This document shows, in pieces, positions 31,865 to 39,960 of a DNA stretch of 52,963 nt. The position numbers and the translations under genes are program-made. This DNA comes from an uncultured Porphyromonas sp. (GTDB lineage Bacteria > Bacteroidota > Bacteroidia > Bacteroidales > Porphyromonadaceae). Below the pieces are notes generated by a model, which saw nothing but the letters and a program-made list of their open reading frames with translations, searched no databases and was not told the origin of the DNA. The DNA lies in assembly GCF_915070105.1 (NCBI RefSeq), contig NZ_CAJZFJ010000006.1, positions 1 through 52,963 on the forward strand. Direction: 5' to 3'. How positions within the stretch are numbered: the first letter of the stretch is position 1; the number at the start of each line of letters is the position of its first letter.

Positions 31865-31985
31865 TTCGCTCTCGATAGGAGCGCCCCAATCACCTATGTA
31901 AGGTGACCGAGACGCTCTTACCGAGAGCGCTCTTGCGCTCCTATAATGATCGCTTCCATCACCTATGTAAGGTGATTGGGGCATT
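31865..31985. repeat. Family B element, inverted copy
   Basis: TCACCTATGTAAGGTGA at 31890-31906 and 31959-31975, 69 bp apart, is the reverse complement of the 17-mers at 11081 and 11150. TTACCGAGAGCGC between them is the reverse complement of the GCGCTCTCGGTA words there. Confidence 0.85.
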
Positions 31986-32135
31986 CCCACCGAGTACGCA
32001 GTAGGGGGCTTGGTCGCTCCTATCTCCCCCTCTCGAGAGGACTGTGACGGAGGGGGCCGTGTGGAGGGGGGCAGGAGCTAGACCGTACTCGGTCAGCTCG
32101 TGTACGATGGCGGTGTGGGAGTAGGCAGGGCAGGT

Positions 32136-32640
32136 GTGCGATAGGTCTAATGAGTGCAATAGGTCTAATAGCTGGTCAGCAAAGGTCTGGCTAAGGAGGC
32201 TGAGTGGAGGTGGGGAGGGGTGCGCAGGGCTGGTAGGTGAGGGAGCTGGGTGTGTAGGTCGGGTGGGCTGGCTGGTAGGCTGATGCTAGTAGTAGGTGGG
32301 GTAGGTGGTGTGATAGGTCTAATGAGTGCAATAGGTCTAATGGGTGGTCAGCGAAGGTCTAGCTAAGGTCACTGAGTGGAGGCGGGTAGGGGGCACTGGG
32401 CTGGTAGGTGAGGGCGGTGGGTGTGTAGGTCGGTGGGCTGGCTGGTGCTGGGTAGGATGGGGCTGGCTGGTAGGCTGATGCTAGTAGTAGGGGGTAGGTG
32501 GTGCGATAGGTCTAATGAGTGCAATAGGTCTAATAGGTGGTCAGCAAAGTCCTAGCCAAAGTGCTGGGTGGAGGTGGGTAGGTGGGGGCGCTGCGCTGAT
32601 AGGTGAGGTCGGGTGGGCTGGCTGGTGGGCTGGCTGGTGG
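32136..32640. repeat. Family E: three degenerate tandem units of about 180 bp
   Basis: Units begin at 32136, 32309 and 32501 with GTGYGATAGGTCTAATGAGT, each followed by GCAATAGGTCTAAT, GGTCAGC, an AGTGGAGG-like run, GGCTGGTAGGTGAGG and TGGGCTGGCTGG; the first two also have GCTGATGCTAGTAGTAG. The start of each unit carries family A iterons. The third unit is diverged and runs into the 44-bp repeat. Confidence 0.85.
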
Positions 32641-32645
32641 GCTGG

Positions 32646-32733
32646 TAGGCTGGTAGGCTGGCAGGTGCTCGGTGAGGATAGTAGGGGGGTAGGCTGGTAG
32701 GCTGGCAGGTGCTCGGTGAGGATAGTAGGGGGG
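32646..32733. repeat. Exact 44-bp tandem duplication in G-rich DNA
   Basis: TAGGCTGGTAGGCTGGCAGG plus the next 24 bases (TGCTCGGTGAGGATAG, TAGGGGGG) occurs at 32646-32689 and again, identical, at 32690-32733. Exact identity points to a recent duplication. Upstream, 32610-32660 is made of short GGCTGGT words. Confidence 0.88.
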
Positions 32734-32824
32734 TAGGTAGGAGGGCTGGTTGTAGAGTCGGCAGAGCAAAGTAGCTATTTATAGGTATATAGGATAAATA
32801 TTTCTTTATTGAGGATATTTGGGA

Positions 32825-32832
32825 TATATTTG
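32825..32832 (+). promoter_or_regulatory. Bacteroidetes -7 promoter element for the P-loop protein gene
   Basis: TATATTTG matches TAnnTTTG, 52 nt before the ATG at 32885. It lies within the longer open frame, which supports the downstream start. Confidence 0.5.
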
Positions 32833-32884
32833 TCTTTGCGTTAGAGCGACTAGCGTATCTATTAATCCAACCGAATATAAGGAA

Positions 32885-34618
32885 ATGTTACAGGAATTCA
32901 CTCTAAACCGAGGCAGAGCAATCATCAACTTTACCTCGAAGTACTGCGATAATCGCCGAAAGATCCTCAGTAGTTACGCCTACGGGCGTGTGGTCGAGTC
33001 CTTCATCCTTCACCTAAAGAAGGACAACCCGATTATCTACGATGCCTTCATCGAAGACTTCCAGACAGATGATAATCTCATCCACTCCCTTATGGAGGTG
33101 ATCCGCTTCTTGAGTGTCTGCGAGGTAGAAGAACTCCTAGCAACGAACAATAAGTATGCACCTTTCTTCAAGGACCGTGATCTCTTCCTCGAGCTCATAG
33201 AACTCCTCTACCACTACTGGCGTCGCATGGAGCGTATCGCTGTCGTGCACAACCAGCGTCAGGGAGAGGGGCTACAGAATGTGCGCTTCGTGCAGGCATA
33301 CGAGCTCTTCAATGAACTCATTCTCTCCATCTACCGCCGCACCAAGGAGGTCGTCAATGGCTTCGCTAGCCATGTCTACCGCCAGACGACAGCTGGGGTC
33401 AATGCGGGGCTTATCCTGAATGATGCCCCATGGAACTGCCCGATCGAGTACAAGGGCTTGGCAGCTATCCCCTTCATCGACTCCATCATCATTAACCCTC
33501 CCTATGTCTCCTACACGAAGAAGAATACGCGTGATGGGATCTTCCAGGAGCATCAGTCGAACCCCGCAGACCACATAATCCTCAGTGAGGATGAGTGGTT
33601 CCTCTTTCCAGCCAAGGTGGGCGATCTACTAGCGTTCGTCTACTTCCACAAGGACTTCATGTGCCACGGTCTTGGGTTGTCGAACCTCTTCGAGCTGGCT
33701 AAGCCCAACGAATACATCGGCAAGAAGCCGGATATGATCTATATCTTCGGCTACCCTGATGGGCACGAGGAGAAGCGTACCTTCTACCACAAGGACAAGA
33801 AGAACGACATCCTCATCGGCTACGCCAACTACAGCGACGAGATCGACTACTTCGGCTACATGAAGAAGATGCTCCTGACCCTGCACAACATCAAGCAGAT
33901 GGAGCGTGGCAACCTCCCCATCCACGGTGCTATGGTCAATATCGTCCTGAAGAACAGCCGTGTGGCCAACATCATCATCATGGGCGATAGCGGTGCGGGG
34001 AAGAGCGAAAGCCTCGAGGCCTTCCGCACGCTCAACGAGAAGTACATCCGTCACATGCGTGTCATCTTCGACGACATGGGCTATCTCAAGCTCCAGGAGG
34101 ACGGGACGATACGTGCCTACGGGACGGAGATCGGTGCCTTCGTACGTACGGACGACCTCGATCCTATGTATGCCTTCTCCCAGCTTGACCGAGGGATCTA
34201 CACCAACCCCGACAAGGTCAATGCCCGTGTGACCATCCCCATCTCTACCTACGAAGTCATCTCTAAGGGCTTCCCCGTGGACTACTTCCTCTATGCTAAT
34301 AACTATGAGGACTGCGAGCAGAAGATCGCCCTCTTCAACGACCGAGATGAGGCCGTGAAGACCTTCGAGGCAGGTGCACGCCGAGCCAAGGGGACGACGA
34401 CGGAGACGGGCCTTGTGACCTCGTACTTCGCCAACCCCTTCGGCCCTGTGCAGGAGCGTGAACGAGCCGAGGAGCTTATCCAGAAGTACTTCACAGCACT
34501 CTATGACAAGGGGGTGAAGGTCGGGGAGATGCACACCTGCCTCGCCGTCGAAGGACACAGCAAGACGGGGCCACGTGCCGCTGCCGAAGAGCTCTTCAGC
34601 ATGATCAACGAAGACTAA
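32885..34618 (+). CDS. PEPCK/HprK-like P-loop protein, uncharacterised
   Basis: The 577-residue protein has a Walker A motif GDSGAGKSES at about 367-376, followed by VIFDDMGYLKL, an order (SGxGKSE then DD) that recalls the HPr kinase/PEP carboxykinase superfamily. Later segments include VTIPISTYEVISKGFPVDYF and a C-terminal TGPRAAAEELFSMI. Its large helical N-terminal part (about 1-200) has no family I recognise, then INPPYVSYTKKNT follows. No signal peptide. I choose ATG 32885 (LQEFTLNRGRAIINF); the longer frame would include the promoter. Related Bacteroidetes proteins are sometimes labelled PEP carboxykinase-like, but the metal-site residues of true PckA are not evident. It may phosphorylate a protein or small molecule. 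Confidence 0.72.
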   Translation: MLQEFTLNRGRAIINFTSKYCDNRRKILSSYAYGRVVESFILHLKKDNPIIYDAFIEDFQTDDNLIHSLMEVIRFLSVCEVEELLATNNKYAPFFKDRDLFLELIELLYHYWRRMERIAVVHNQRQGEGLQNVRFVQAYELFNELILSIYRRTKEVVNGFASHVYRQTTAGVNAGLILNDAPWNCPIEYKGLAAIPFIDSIIINPPYVSYTKKNTRDGIFQEHQSNPADHIILSEDEWFLFPAKVGDLLAFVYFHKDFMCHGLGLSNLFELAKPNEYIGKKPDMIYIFGYPDGHEEKRTFYHKDKKNDILIGYANYSDEIDYFGYMKKMLLTLHNIKQMERGNLPIHGAMVNIVLKNSRVANIIIMGDSGAGKSESLEAFRTLNEKYIRHMRVIFDDMGYLKLQEDGTIRAYGTEIGAFVRTDDLDPMYAFSQLDRGIYTNPDKVNARVTIPISTYEVISKGFPVDYFLYANNYEDCEQKIALFNDRDEAVKTFEAGARRAKGTTTETGLVTSYFANPFGPVQERERAEELIQKYFTALYDKGVKVGEMHTCLAVEGHSKTGPRAAAEELFSMINED

Positions 34619-34659
34619 GCGTAAGCCGTCTCTAATTCTTTCTAAATCTTAAGTTAGAT

Positions 34660-34692
34660 TGCCCCTGCTGCAGGTTCGCCTGCGGTGGGGGT
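34660..34692 (+). terminator. Hairpin after the P-loop protein gene
   Basis: CCCC-TGCT-GCAGG pairs with CCTGC-GGT-GGGG around TTCG, a stable tetraloop, 42 nt after the stop. The rest of the 34693-34922 spacer holds nothing I recognise. Confidence 0.65.
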
Positions 34693-34922
34693 AGTCGTAT
34701 TATATAGGAGAGCCCGATCCCGTGGTAGTGGGTGTCAGTCCCTCTCGTGGGAAGGGCGAGGGACTCCTTGTGGGGGGAGTTCACGCTGGAATCTACGGAG
34801 GGTGGGGGTGTAGTGGTGTCTTAGTAGGGTGTCCTGTGCCTTTTGCTCTAGGGCGAGAGAAGGGGGTAGGGGAGGGGCGGAGAAGCGGAGGGTGCAGGGG
34901 CAGAGGTCTGCAGGCTTTTGAT

Positions 34923-34930
34923 TATCTTTG
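34923..34930 (+). promoter_or_regulatory. Bacteroidetes -7 promoter element for ychF
   Basis: TATCTTTG matches TAnnTTTG and lies 35 nt before the ychF ATG. The mnmG and cca genes that follow have no such element close by. Confidence 0.55.
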
Positions 34931-34964
34931 CACCTCACAGATAAGTATATAAAGAATAAGCGAT

Positions 34965-36068
34965 ATGTCTCTACAATGCGGTATCGTAGGCCTACCCAAC
35001 GTGGGTAAGTCTACCCTATTTAATTGCCTATCCAACGCTAAGGCACAGTCCGCTAACTTCCCCTTCTGCACCATCGAGCCCAATGTCGGGGTGATCACCG
35101 TACCCGATGAACGTCTGAACAAGCTGGCGGAGATCGTCCACCCCCAGCGAATTGTCCCCACGACAGTGGAGATTGTAGACATCGCAGGGCTTGTCAAGGG
35201 CGCAAGCAAGGGCGAAGGGCTTGGGAATAAGTTCCTCGCCAATATCCGTGAGACCGATGCTATCCTACATGTCCTGCGTTGCTTCGACGATGACAATATC
35301 ACCCACGTCGATGGGAGCGTCGATCCCGTACGTGACAAGGAGGTCATCGACACCGAGCTACAGCTCAAGGATCTGGAGACCGTAGAGGCTCGCCTACAGA
35401 AGGTCTACAAGCAGGCTCAGACGGGTGGCGACAAGGCTGCTAAGCTCGCCTACGAGGTGCTGAGCCGCTACAAGGAGGCGCTTGTGCAGGGACGTAATGC
35501 CCGCACCGTGACCTTCGAGACGAAGGACGAAGAGAAGGTCGCCCGTGAACTCTATCTGCTGACCAGCAAGCCCGTCCTCTATGTCTGCAACGTCGATGAG
35601 GCTTCGGCACTCAGTGGCAATCAGTACGTAGAGCAGGTGCGTGCCGCTATCCAGGACGAGGGCGCAGACCTACTCGTCGTAGCGGCGAAGATCGAGAGTG
35701 AGATCGCAGAGCTCGAGACCTATGAGGAGCGTCAGATGTTCCTCGGGGAGATCGGGCTCGAGGAGTCAGGTGTAGCACGTCTCATCAAGGCTGCCTATGC
35801 CCTGCTGAACCTAGAGACCTACTTCACCGCAGGCGTACAAGAGGTACGTGCCTGGACGTATACCAAGGGGAGCAAGGCACCCCGTGCGGCAGCCGCTATC
35901 CATACGGACTTCGAGAAGGGCTTCATCCGTGCCGAGGTGATCAAGTTTGAGGACTTCGTCCACTACGGCAGCGAAGCCGCCGTCAAGGAGGCTGGGAAGA
36001 TGGCTGTCGAGGGTAAGGAGTATGTCGTCCAGGATGGCGACATCATGCACTTCCGCTTCAACGTCTAG
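34965..36068 (+). CDS. ychF: Redox-responsive P-loop ATPase YchF
   Basis: YchF is a conserved Obg-family ATPase that binds ribosomes and takes part in stress responses. The 367-residue protein has the P-loop GLPNVGKSTLFNCLS (9-23), ANFPFCTIEPNVGV, VDIAGLVKGASKGEGLGNKF, and the altered G4 motif VCNVDE in place of NKxD, which accounts for ATP preference. A C-terminal TGS domain ends AVKEAGKMAVEGKEYVVQDG. It is 10 nt upstream of mnmG, whose start follows directly, so the two may be co-transcribed. Confidence 0.97.
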   Translation: MSLQCGIVGLPNVGKSTLFNCLSNAKAQSANFPFCTIEPNVGVITVPDERLNKLAEIVHPQRIVPTTVEIVDIAGLVKGASKGEGLGNKFLANIRETDAILHVLRCFDDDNITHVDGSVDPVRDKEVIDTELQLKDLETVEARLQKVYKQAQTGGDKAAKLAYEVLSRYKEALVQGRNARTVTFETKDEEKVARELYLLTSKPVLYVCNVDEASALSGNQYVEQVRAAIQDEGADLLVVAAKIESEIAELETYEERQMFLGEIGLEESGVARLIKAAYALLNLETYFTAGVQEVRAWTYTKGSKAPRAAAAIHTDFEKGFIRAEVIKFEDFVHYGSEAAVKEAGKMAVEGKEYVVQDGDIMHFRFNV

Positions 36069-36078
36069 TCCTCCCTAC

Positions 36079-37971
36079 ATGCACAGCTACGACGTCATCG
36101 TCATAGGTGCAGGGCACGCAGGCTGTGAGGCCGCCGTCGCTGCCGCTCGCCTAGGCTCGCATACGCTGCTCATCACACCCGATATGAACAAGATCGGGCA
36201 GATGAGTTGCAACCCCGCTGTGGGCGGTATCGCCAAGGGGCAGATCGTGCGTGAGATAGACGCACTCGGGGGACGTATGGGACTCATCACGGATCGGACA
36301 GCGATCCAGTTTCGCATGCTCAACCGCAGTAAGGGACCCGCTATGTGGAGCCCCCGAGCACAGAGCGACCGCCAGCGCTTCATGGAGGCATGGCGAGAGG
36401 AGCTGGACGATGAGCCGAACCTAGATCTATGGCAGGATACGGTGACCCATCTGGAGATCCAGGAGGGTAGGGTGCAGGGTGTGGATACGGCGCTCGGGGT
36501 ACACTTCGAGGCACGTGCCGTGATCCTCACAGCAGGTACCTTCCTCTCGGGGGTTATGCACTTCGGAGAGCATCAGATGAGTGGTGGGCGGGTCTCCGAG
36601 CCAGCTACCTATGGGCTGACCGAGGAGCTACGTGCTGCAGGCATCCGCACCGACCGCATGAAGACGGGTACTCCCCCCCGAGTGGATATACGTAGCATAG
36701 GCCTAGAGGCATGCATCCAACGGGGGGAGATCGGAGTACAGGATGGTGAGGAGGACTATCATAAGTTCTCCTTCATGGACACGCCCGCTCGCTCGCCCCT
36801 CAAGCAGCTCCCCTGCTATACGCTCTATACCAACGAAGCCTGCCACGAGGTACTATGTGCAGCACTCGATCGCTCTCCCCTCTACAACGGACAGATACAG
36901 AGCATAGGCCCTCGCTACTGCCCAAGCATAGAGACGAAGATCGTGACCTTCGCAGAGAAGACACAGCACCAGCTCTTCCTAGAGCCCGAGGGGGAGCGTA
37001 CCAACGAATATTATATCAATGGCTTCTCCTCCTCCCTGCCCCTCGAGGTGCAGCTAGAGGCTCTTCGTCAGATACCCGCCCTTCGGGACGTCCGTCTGTA
37101 CCGCCCAGGTTATGCCATCGAGTACGACTTCTTTGACCCCACACAGCTCCACCATACGCTGGAGAGCAAGGTGGTACAGGGACTCTTCCTCGCAGGACAG
37201 GTGAATGGGACGACAGGCTATGAGGAGGCTGCTGGCCAGGGACTCATAGCTGGGATCAATGCCCATCAGTCGGTGCATGACCTCCCTCCCTTCACGCTCA
37301 GTCGCTCCGAGGCCTATATCGGTGTGCTCATTGACGACCTCGTGACCAAGGGGGTGGATGAGCCCTACCGTATGTTCACCTCACGAGCCGAGTACCGCAT
37401 CCTACTCAGGCAGGATGATGCCGATATGCGTCTGACCCCTCGGGCGATCGAGCTCGGGCTCGCTACCCAGGCGAGGGCAGAGCTACTGGCGGAGAAGATA
37501 GAGGAGCGAGACCGCCTCATACAATTCATAGAGGGCTACTCGATCCGCCCCGACAAGATCAACCCCAGCCTAGAGCAGGAGGGACTAGTCCCCCTCCGTC
37601 AGGGGTGCAAGCTCGTAGACCTCGTTCTGCGTCCCCAGCTGAGCCTCGCCCAGCTCGCCCAGTTCGTCCCCGCTCTGGCCCGAGCCATAGAGCGTATCCC
37701 TAGACGGAGAGAGGAGATCGTCGAGTGTGCCGAGATCCTCATCAAGTACCGTGGCTATATAGAGCGTGAGCGACAGCAGGCCGAGCGACTGGAGCGACTG
37801 GAGTACGTCTTCATCCCCGAGGGACTCGACTACAGCAGTATCCAAGCCCTGAGTACAGAGGCTCGGCAGAAGCTAGAGCGCATCCGCCCTGCGACGATCG
37901 GAGCAGCCTCACGTATCCCCGGTATATCCCCCCACGATGTCAGCGTGCTCCTCGTGCTCGCTGGTCGGTAG
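36079..37971 (+). CDS. mnmG: tRNA uridine-5-carboxymethylaminomethyl modification enzyme MnmG (GidA)
   Basis: MnmG works with MnmE to add the 5-carboxymethylaminomethyl group to U34 of certain tRNAs, using FAD and folate. The product has 630 residues from ATG 36079: Rossmann motif DVIVIGAGHAGCEAAVAAAR, NPAVGGIAKGQIVREIDALG, MKTGTPPRVD, GLFLAGQVNGTTGYEEAAGQ and a C-terminal helical domain ending IPGISPHDVSVLLVLAGR. An in-frame extension upstream to 35947 overlaps ychF and is rejected. It lies between ychF (10-nt gap) and cca (11-nt gap), three housekeeping genes in a row. Confidence 0.97.
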   Translation: MHSYDVIVIGAGHAGCEAAVAAARLGSHTLLITPDMNKIGQMSCNPAVGGIAKGQIVREIDALGGRMGLITDRTAIQFRMLNRSKGPAMWSPRAQSDRQRFMEAWREELDDEPNLDLWQDTVTHLEIQEGRVQGVDTALGVHFEARAVILTAGTFLSGVMHFGEHQMSGGRVSEPATYGLTEELRAAGIRTDRMKTGTPPRVDIRSIGLEACIQRGEIGVQDGEEDYHKFSFMDTPARSPLKQLPCYTLYTNEACHEVLCAALDRSPLYNGQIQSIGPRYCPSIETKIVTFAEKTQHQLFLEPEGERTNEYYINGFSSSLPLEVQLEALRQIPALRDVRLYRPGYAIEYDFFDPTQLHHTLESKVVQGLFLAGQVNGTTGYEEAAGQGLIAGINAHQSVHDLPPFTLSRSEAYIGVLIDDLVTKGVDEPYRMFTSRAEYRILLRQDDADMRLTPRAIELGLATQARAELLAEKIEERDRLIQFIEGYSIRPDKINPSLEQEGLVPLRQGCKLVDLVLRPQLSLAQLAQFVPALARAIERIPRRREEIVECAEILIKYRGYIERERQQAERLERLEYVFIPEGLDYSSIQALSTEARQKLERIRPATIGAASRIPGISPHDVSVLLVLAGR

Positions 37972-37982
37972 CCCCCACCCAC

Positions 37983-39440
37983 ATGATTATGCCAGACGAA
38001 GATCTGATCTACGATAAGATAGATACCCCCCTCTTTCATCTCATTGGCGAGGCTGCTGACAGCCTCGGAGTCGAGGCCTACGTGGTCGGGGGCTACGTGC
38101 GTGACCTCTTCCTCTATCGCCCCTCCAAGGACATCGACATCGTCTCCGTAGGTAGAGGGATAGACCTAGCGAAGGCAGTGGCGGAGCGACTCGGACGAGG
38201 AGCGAAGCTCTCGGTCTTCGCCCGCTTCGGCACTGCACAGGTCAAGAAGGGCGATATAGAGCTGGAGTTCGTCGGTGCCCGCCGAGAGAGCTATAGCCCC
38301 GATAGCCGTAAGCCCTTCGTGGAGGATGGCACGCTGCAGGAGGATCAGGAGCGACGAGACTTCACGATCAATGCTCTAGCCCTTTGTCTGAATGCTGATC
38401 GCTTCGGCGAGCTCGTCGATCCCTTCGATGGGTTGGATGATATGGACAACTTGACCCTGCGTACGCCCCTTGACCCTGATGTGACCTTCAGTGACGACCC
38501 TCTGCGCATGATGCGAGCCATACGCTTCGCCTCGCAGTTGGGCTTCTTCATTGATCCCGACACCTTCGCTGCCATTGGGCGTAATAGGGAGCGCATCAGC
38601 ATCGTCTCGGCAGAACGCATCTCTACGGAGTTCAACAAGATCCTCCTATCCCCTCGCCCCTCTGTCGGACTGGAGCTCTTCGAGCAGACTGGACTGATGG
38701 AGATCCTCTTCCCCGAGCTCCTCGAGCTGAAGGGTGCGGAGACCCGTGAGGGCATCGGACACAAGGACAACCTCACCCATACCTACAAGGTCGTAGACAA
38801 CCTCGCCAAGGCACTTGCCTCCCGCCCTCATCGTGAGGAGGATCTGTGGCTCCTATGGGCTGCTCTACTGCATGACATCGGTAAGCCTCGGACGAAGCGG
38901 TTTGACCATCGCCTAGGCTGGACATTCCACAACCACAACTACGTGGGGATGAAGATGATCTCGCGTATCTTCCGTCGCCTGCGGCTGCCCCTAGACCACA
39001 AGATGCACTACGTGGAGAAGCTCGTCGATCTGCACATGCGTCCAGCTACCCTCGTGGACGAGGGAGTGACGGACTCAGCTGTGCGCCGTCTGCTCTTCGA
39101 GGCAGGGGATGATATCGACGATCTCATGCTCCTCGTAGAGGCCGACATCACGAGCAAGAACCCGCAGAAGGTGCGTAAGTACCTCGATAACTATAGCCTC
39201 GTACGGCAGAAGCTCACCGACATCGAGGAGAAGGATCGTGTGCGCAACTTCCAGCCCCCCATCTCAGGGGAGCTCATCATGAAGACCTTTGCCCTCTCCC
39301 CTTGTCGGGAGGTAGGGCTCATCAAGGACGCTATCAAGGATGCTATCCTCGACGGCACCATCCCCAACGAGTACGAGCCCGCCTATGCCTATATGCTACG
39401 TGAGGCCGAGAAGCTAGGCCTCACCCCCAAGGAGGAATAG
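37983..39440 (+). CDS. cca: CCA tRNA nucleotidyltransferase / poly(A) polymerase family with HD domain
   Basis: The 485-residue class II nucleotidyltransferase adds or repairs the CCA end of tRNAs. It has YVVGGYVRDLFLYRPSKDID (GGxVRD and DxD catalytic motifs), RRDFTINALAL, FSDDPLRMMRAIRFASQLGF, and then an HD domain with LWAALLHDIGKPRTKRFDH, which gives phosphohydrolase capacity in the long form. The C terminus (LREAEKLGLTPKEE) is helical. ATG 37983 (IMPDEDLIYDKI) is used; ATG 37992 is possible. Bacteroidetes often have a single such protein; whether this one makes CCA or poly(A) cannot be proved from sequence, but length and HD domain favour CCA. A strong terminator follows at 39469-39509. 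Confidence 0.93.
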   Translation: MIMPDEDLIYDKIDTPLFHLIGEAADSLGVEAYVVGGYVRDLFLYRPSKDIDIVSVGRGIDLAKAVAERLGRGAKLSVFARFGTAQVKKGDIELEFVGARRESYSPDSRKPFVEDGTLQEDQERRDFTINALALCLNADRFGELVDPFDGLDDMDNLTLRTPLDPDVTFSDDPLRMMRAIRFASQLGFFIDPDTFAAIGRNRERISIVSAERISTEFNKILLSPRPSVGLELFEQTGLMEILFPELLELKGAETREGIGHKDNLTHTYKVVDNLAKALASRPHREEDLWLLWAALLHDIGKPRTKRFDHRLGWTFHNHNYVGMKMISRIFRRLRLPLDHKMHYVEKLVDLHMRPATLVDEGVTDSAVRRLLFEAGDDIDDLMLLVEADITSKNPQKVRKYLDNYSLVRQKLTDIEEKDRVRNFQPPISGELIMKTFALSPCREVGLIKDAIKDAILDGTIPNEYEPAYAYMLREAEKLGLTPKEE

Positions 39441-39468
39441 TCTCGTCTACGATAGCTATCCCTAAGCT

Positions 39469-39509
39469 CACCAGCCCCACACGTGTCTCCGATGCGTGTG
39501 GGGCTGGTG
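39469..39509 (+). terminator. Terminator after cca
   Basis: CACCAGCCCCACACG (39469-39483) pairs perfectly with CGTGTGGGGCTGGTG (39495-39509), 11-nt loop, 29 nt after the stop. Confidence 0.82.
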
Positions 39510-39520
39510 CTATTAGAGCG

Positions 39521-39560
39521 TAGGTCTAATGGGTCCAATGGGAGCAATAGGTCTAATAAG
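39521..39560. repeat. Family A iteron repeat, half copy
   Basis: TAGGTCTAATGGGTCCAATG then GGAGCAATAGGTCTAATAAG: four 9-nt iterons in one orientation, with no partner arm. Confidence 0.75.
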
Positions 39561-39732
39561 GGTGGTCGGAGAAGTGCTCCTATGGCGAGTCGTAGGTAGG
39601 GCTAGGTGTGATAGGTGGGGATCGTAGGTGTTAGGTGGTCTAGGGCGGATATGGGCAAGAGATGGGGGTGGGGTCTGTTGCTGTTTTTGGGGAGAGTTTG
39701 GTAGTTTGCTAGGAATTATGGAAATCAATTGC

Positions 39733-39740
39733 TAATTTTG
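39733..39740 (+). promoter_or_regulatory. Possible -7 promoter element for the SusC operon
   Basis: TAATTTTG matches TAnnTTTG. TTTG at 39705-39708 is a candidate -33 but the 24-bp spacing is long. It would give a leader of about 215 nt. Confidence 0.4.
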
Positions 39741-39788
39741 TGAAATAAGGTGCTTTGAGACTGGCCAAATGACTTTGGCGTGGTCGTC

Positions 39789-39812
39789 TAAGGGGGGGAT
39801 TGTTCCCCCTTA
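39789..39812 (+). terminator. Hairpin in SusC-operon leader
   Basis: TAAGGGGG pairs with CCCCCTTA around an 8-nt loop, followed by CTATTTGTCATTATAATT. It sits between the possible promoter and the SusC ATG and may be an attenuator. The rest of the 39561-39960 spacer shows no gene. Confidence 0.5.
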
Positions 39813-39960
39813 CTATTTGTCATTATAATTCACGACGAACTCTGGTCACGGGAAAGAAATGATCTACACACCATAGGCTCTATGTGAGTAGAGCTATGGA
39901 TCGAGTAGGGGGAACCGACCGCCCTTGGGCAGAGATTGTATCACTATTTAATAGGTCGCA

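Larger units (their letters stand above)
31990..32818. other. Gene-free, G-rich repeat spacer
   Basis: No gene is supported. It is dominated by the tandem units at 32136-32733. Proline-rich open frames on the minus strand are products of the repeats. The AT-rich end (32770-32835) carries the promoter of the next gene. Confidence 0.75.

Noticed and set aside
31673..31990. N-terminal extension of the beta-barrel receptor
   Set aside because: It covers the promoter at 31756-31785 and the family B repeat; the signal peptide starts at 31672.
32136..32640. CRISPR array
   Set aside because: Units of about 180 bp are degenerate throughout, with no short constant repeat alternating with unique spacers and no cas genes.
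32530..32769. Proline-rich open frame on the minus strand (79 residues)
   Set aside because: It is produced by the GGCTGGT/GGTAGG repeats; no start context and no domain.
33629..34558. 309-residue open frame on the minus strand
   Set aside because: It is the antisense shadow of the P-loop protein, whose Walker motif and promoter are convincing.
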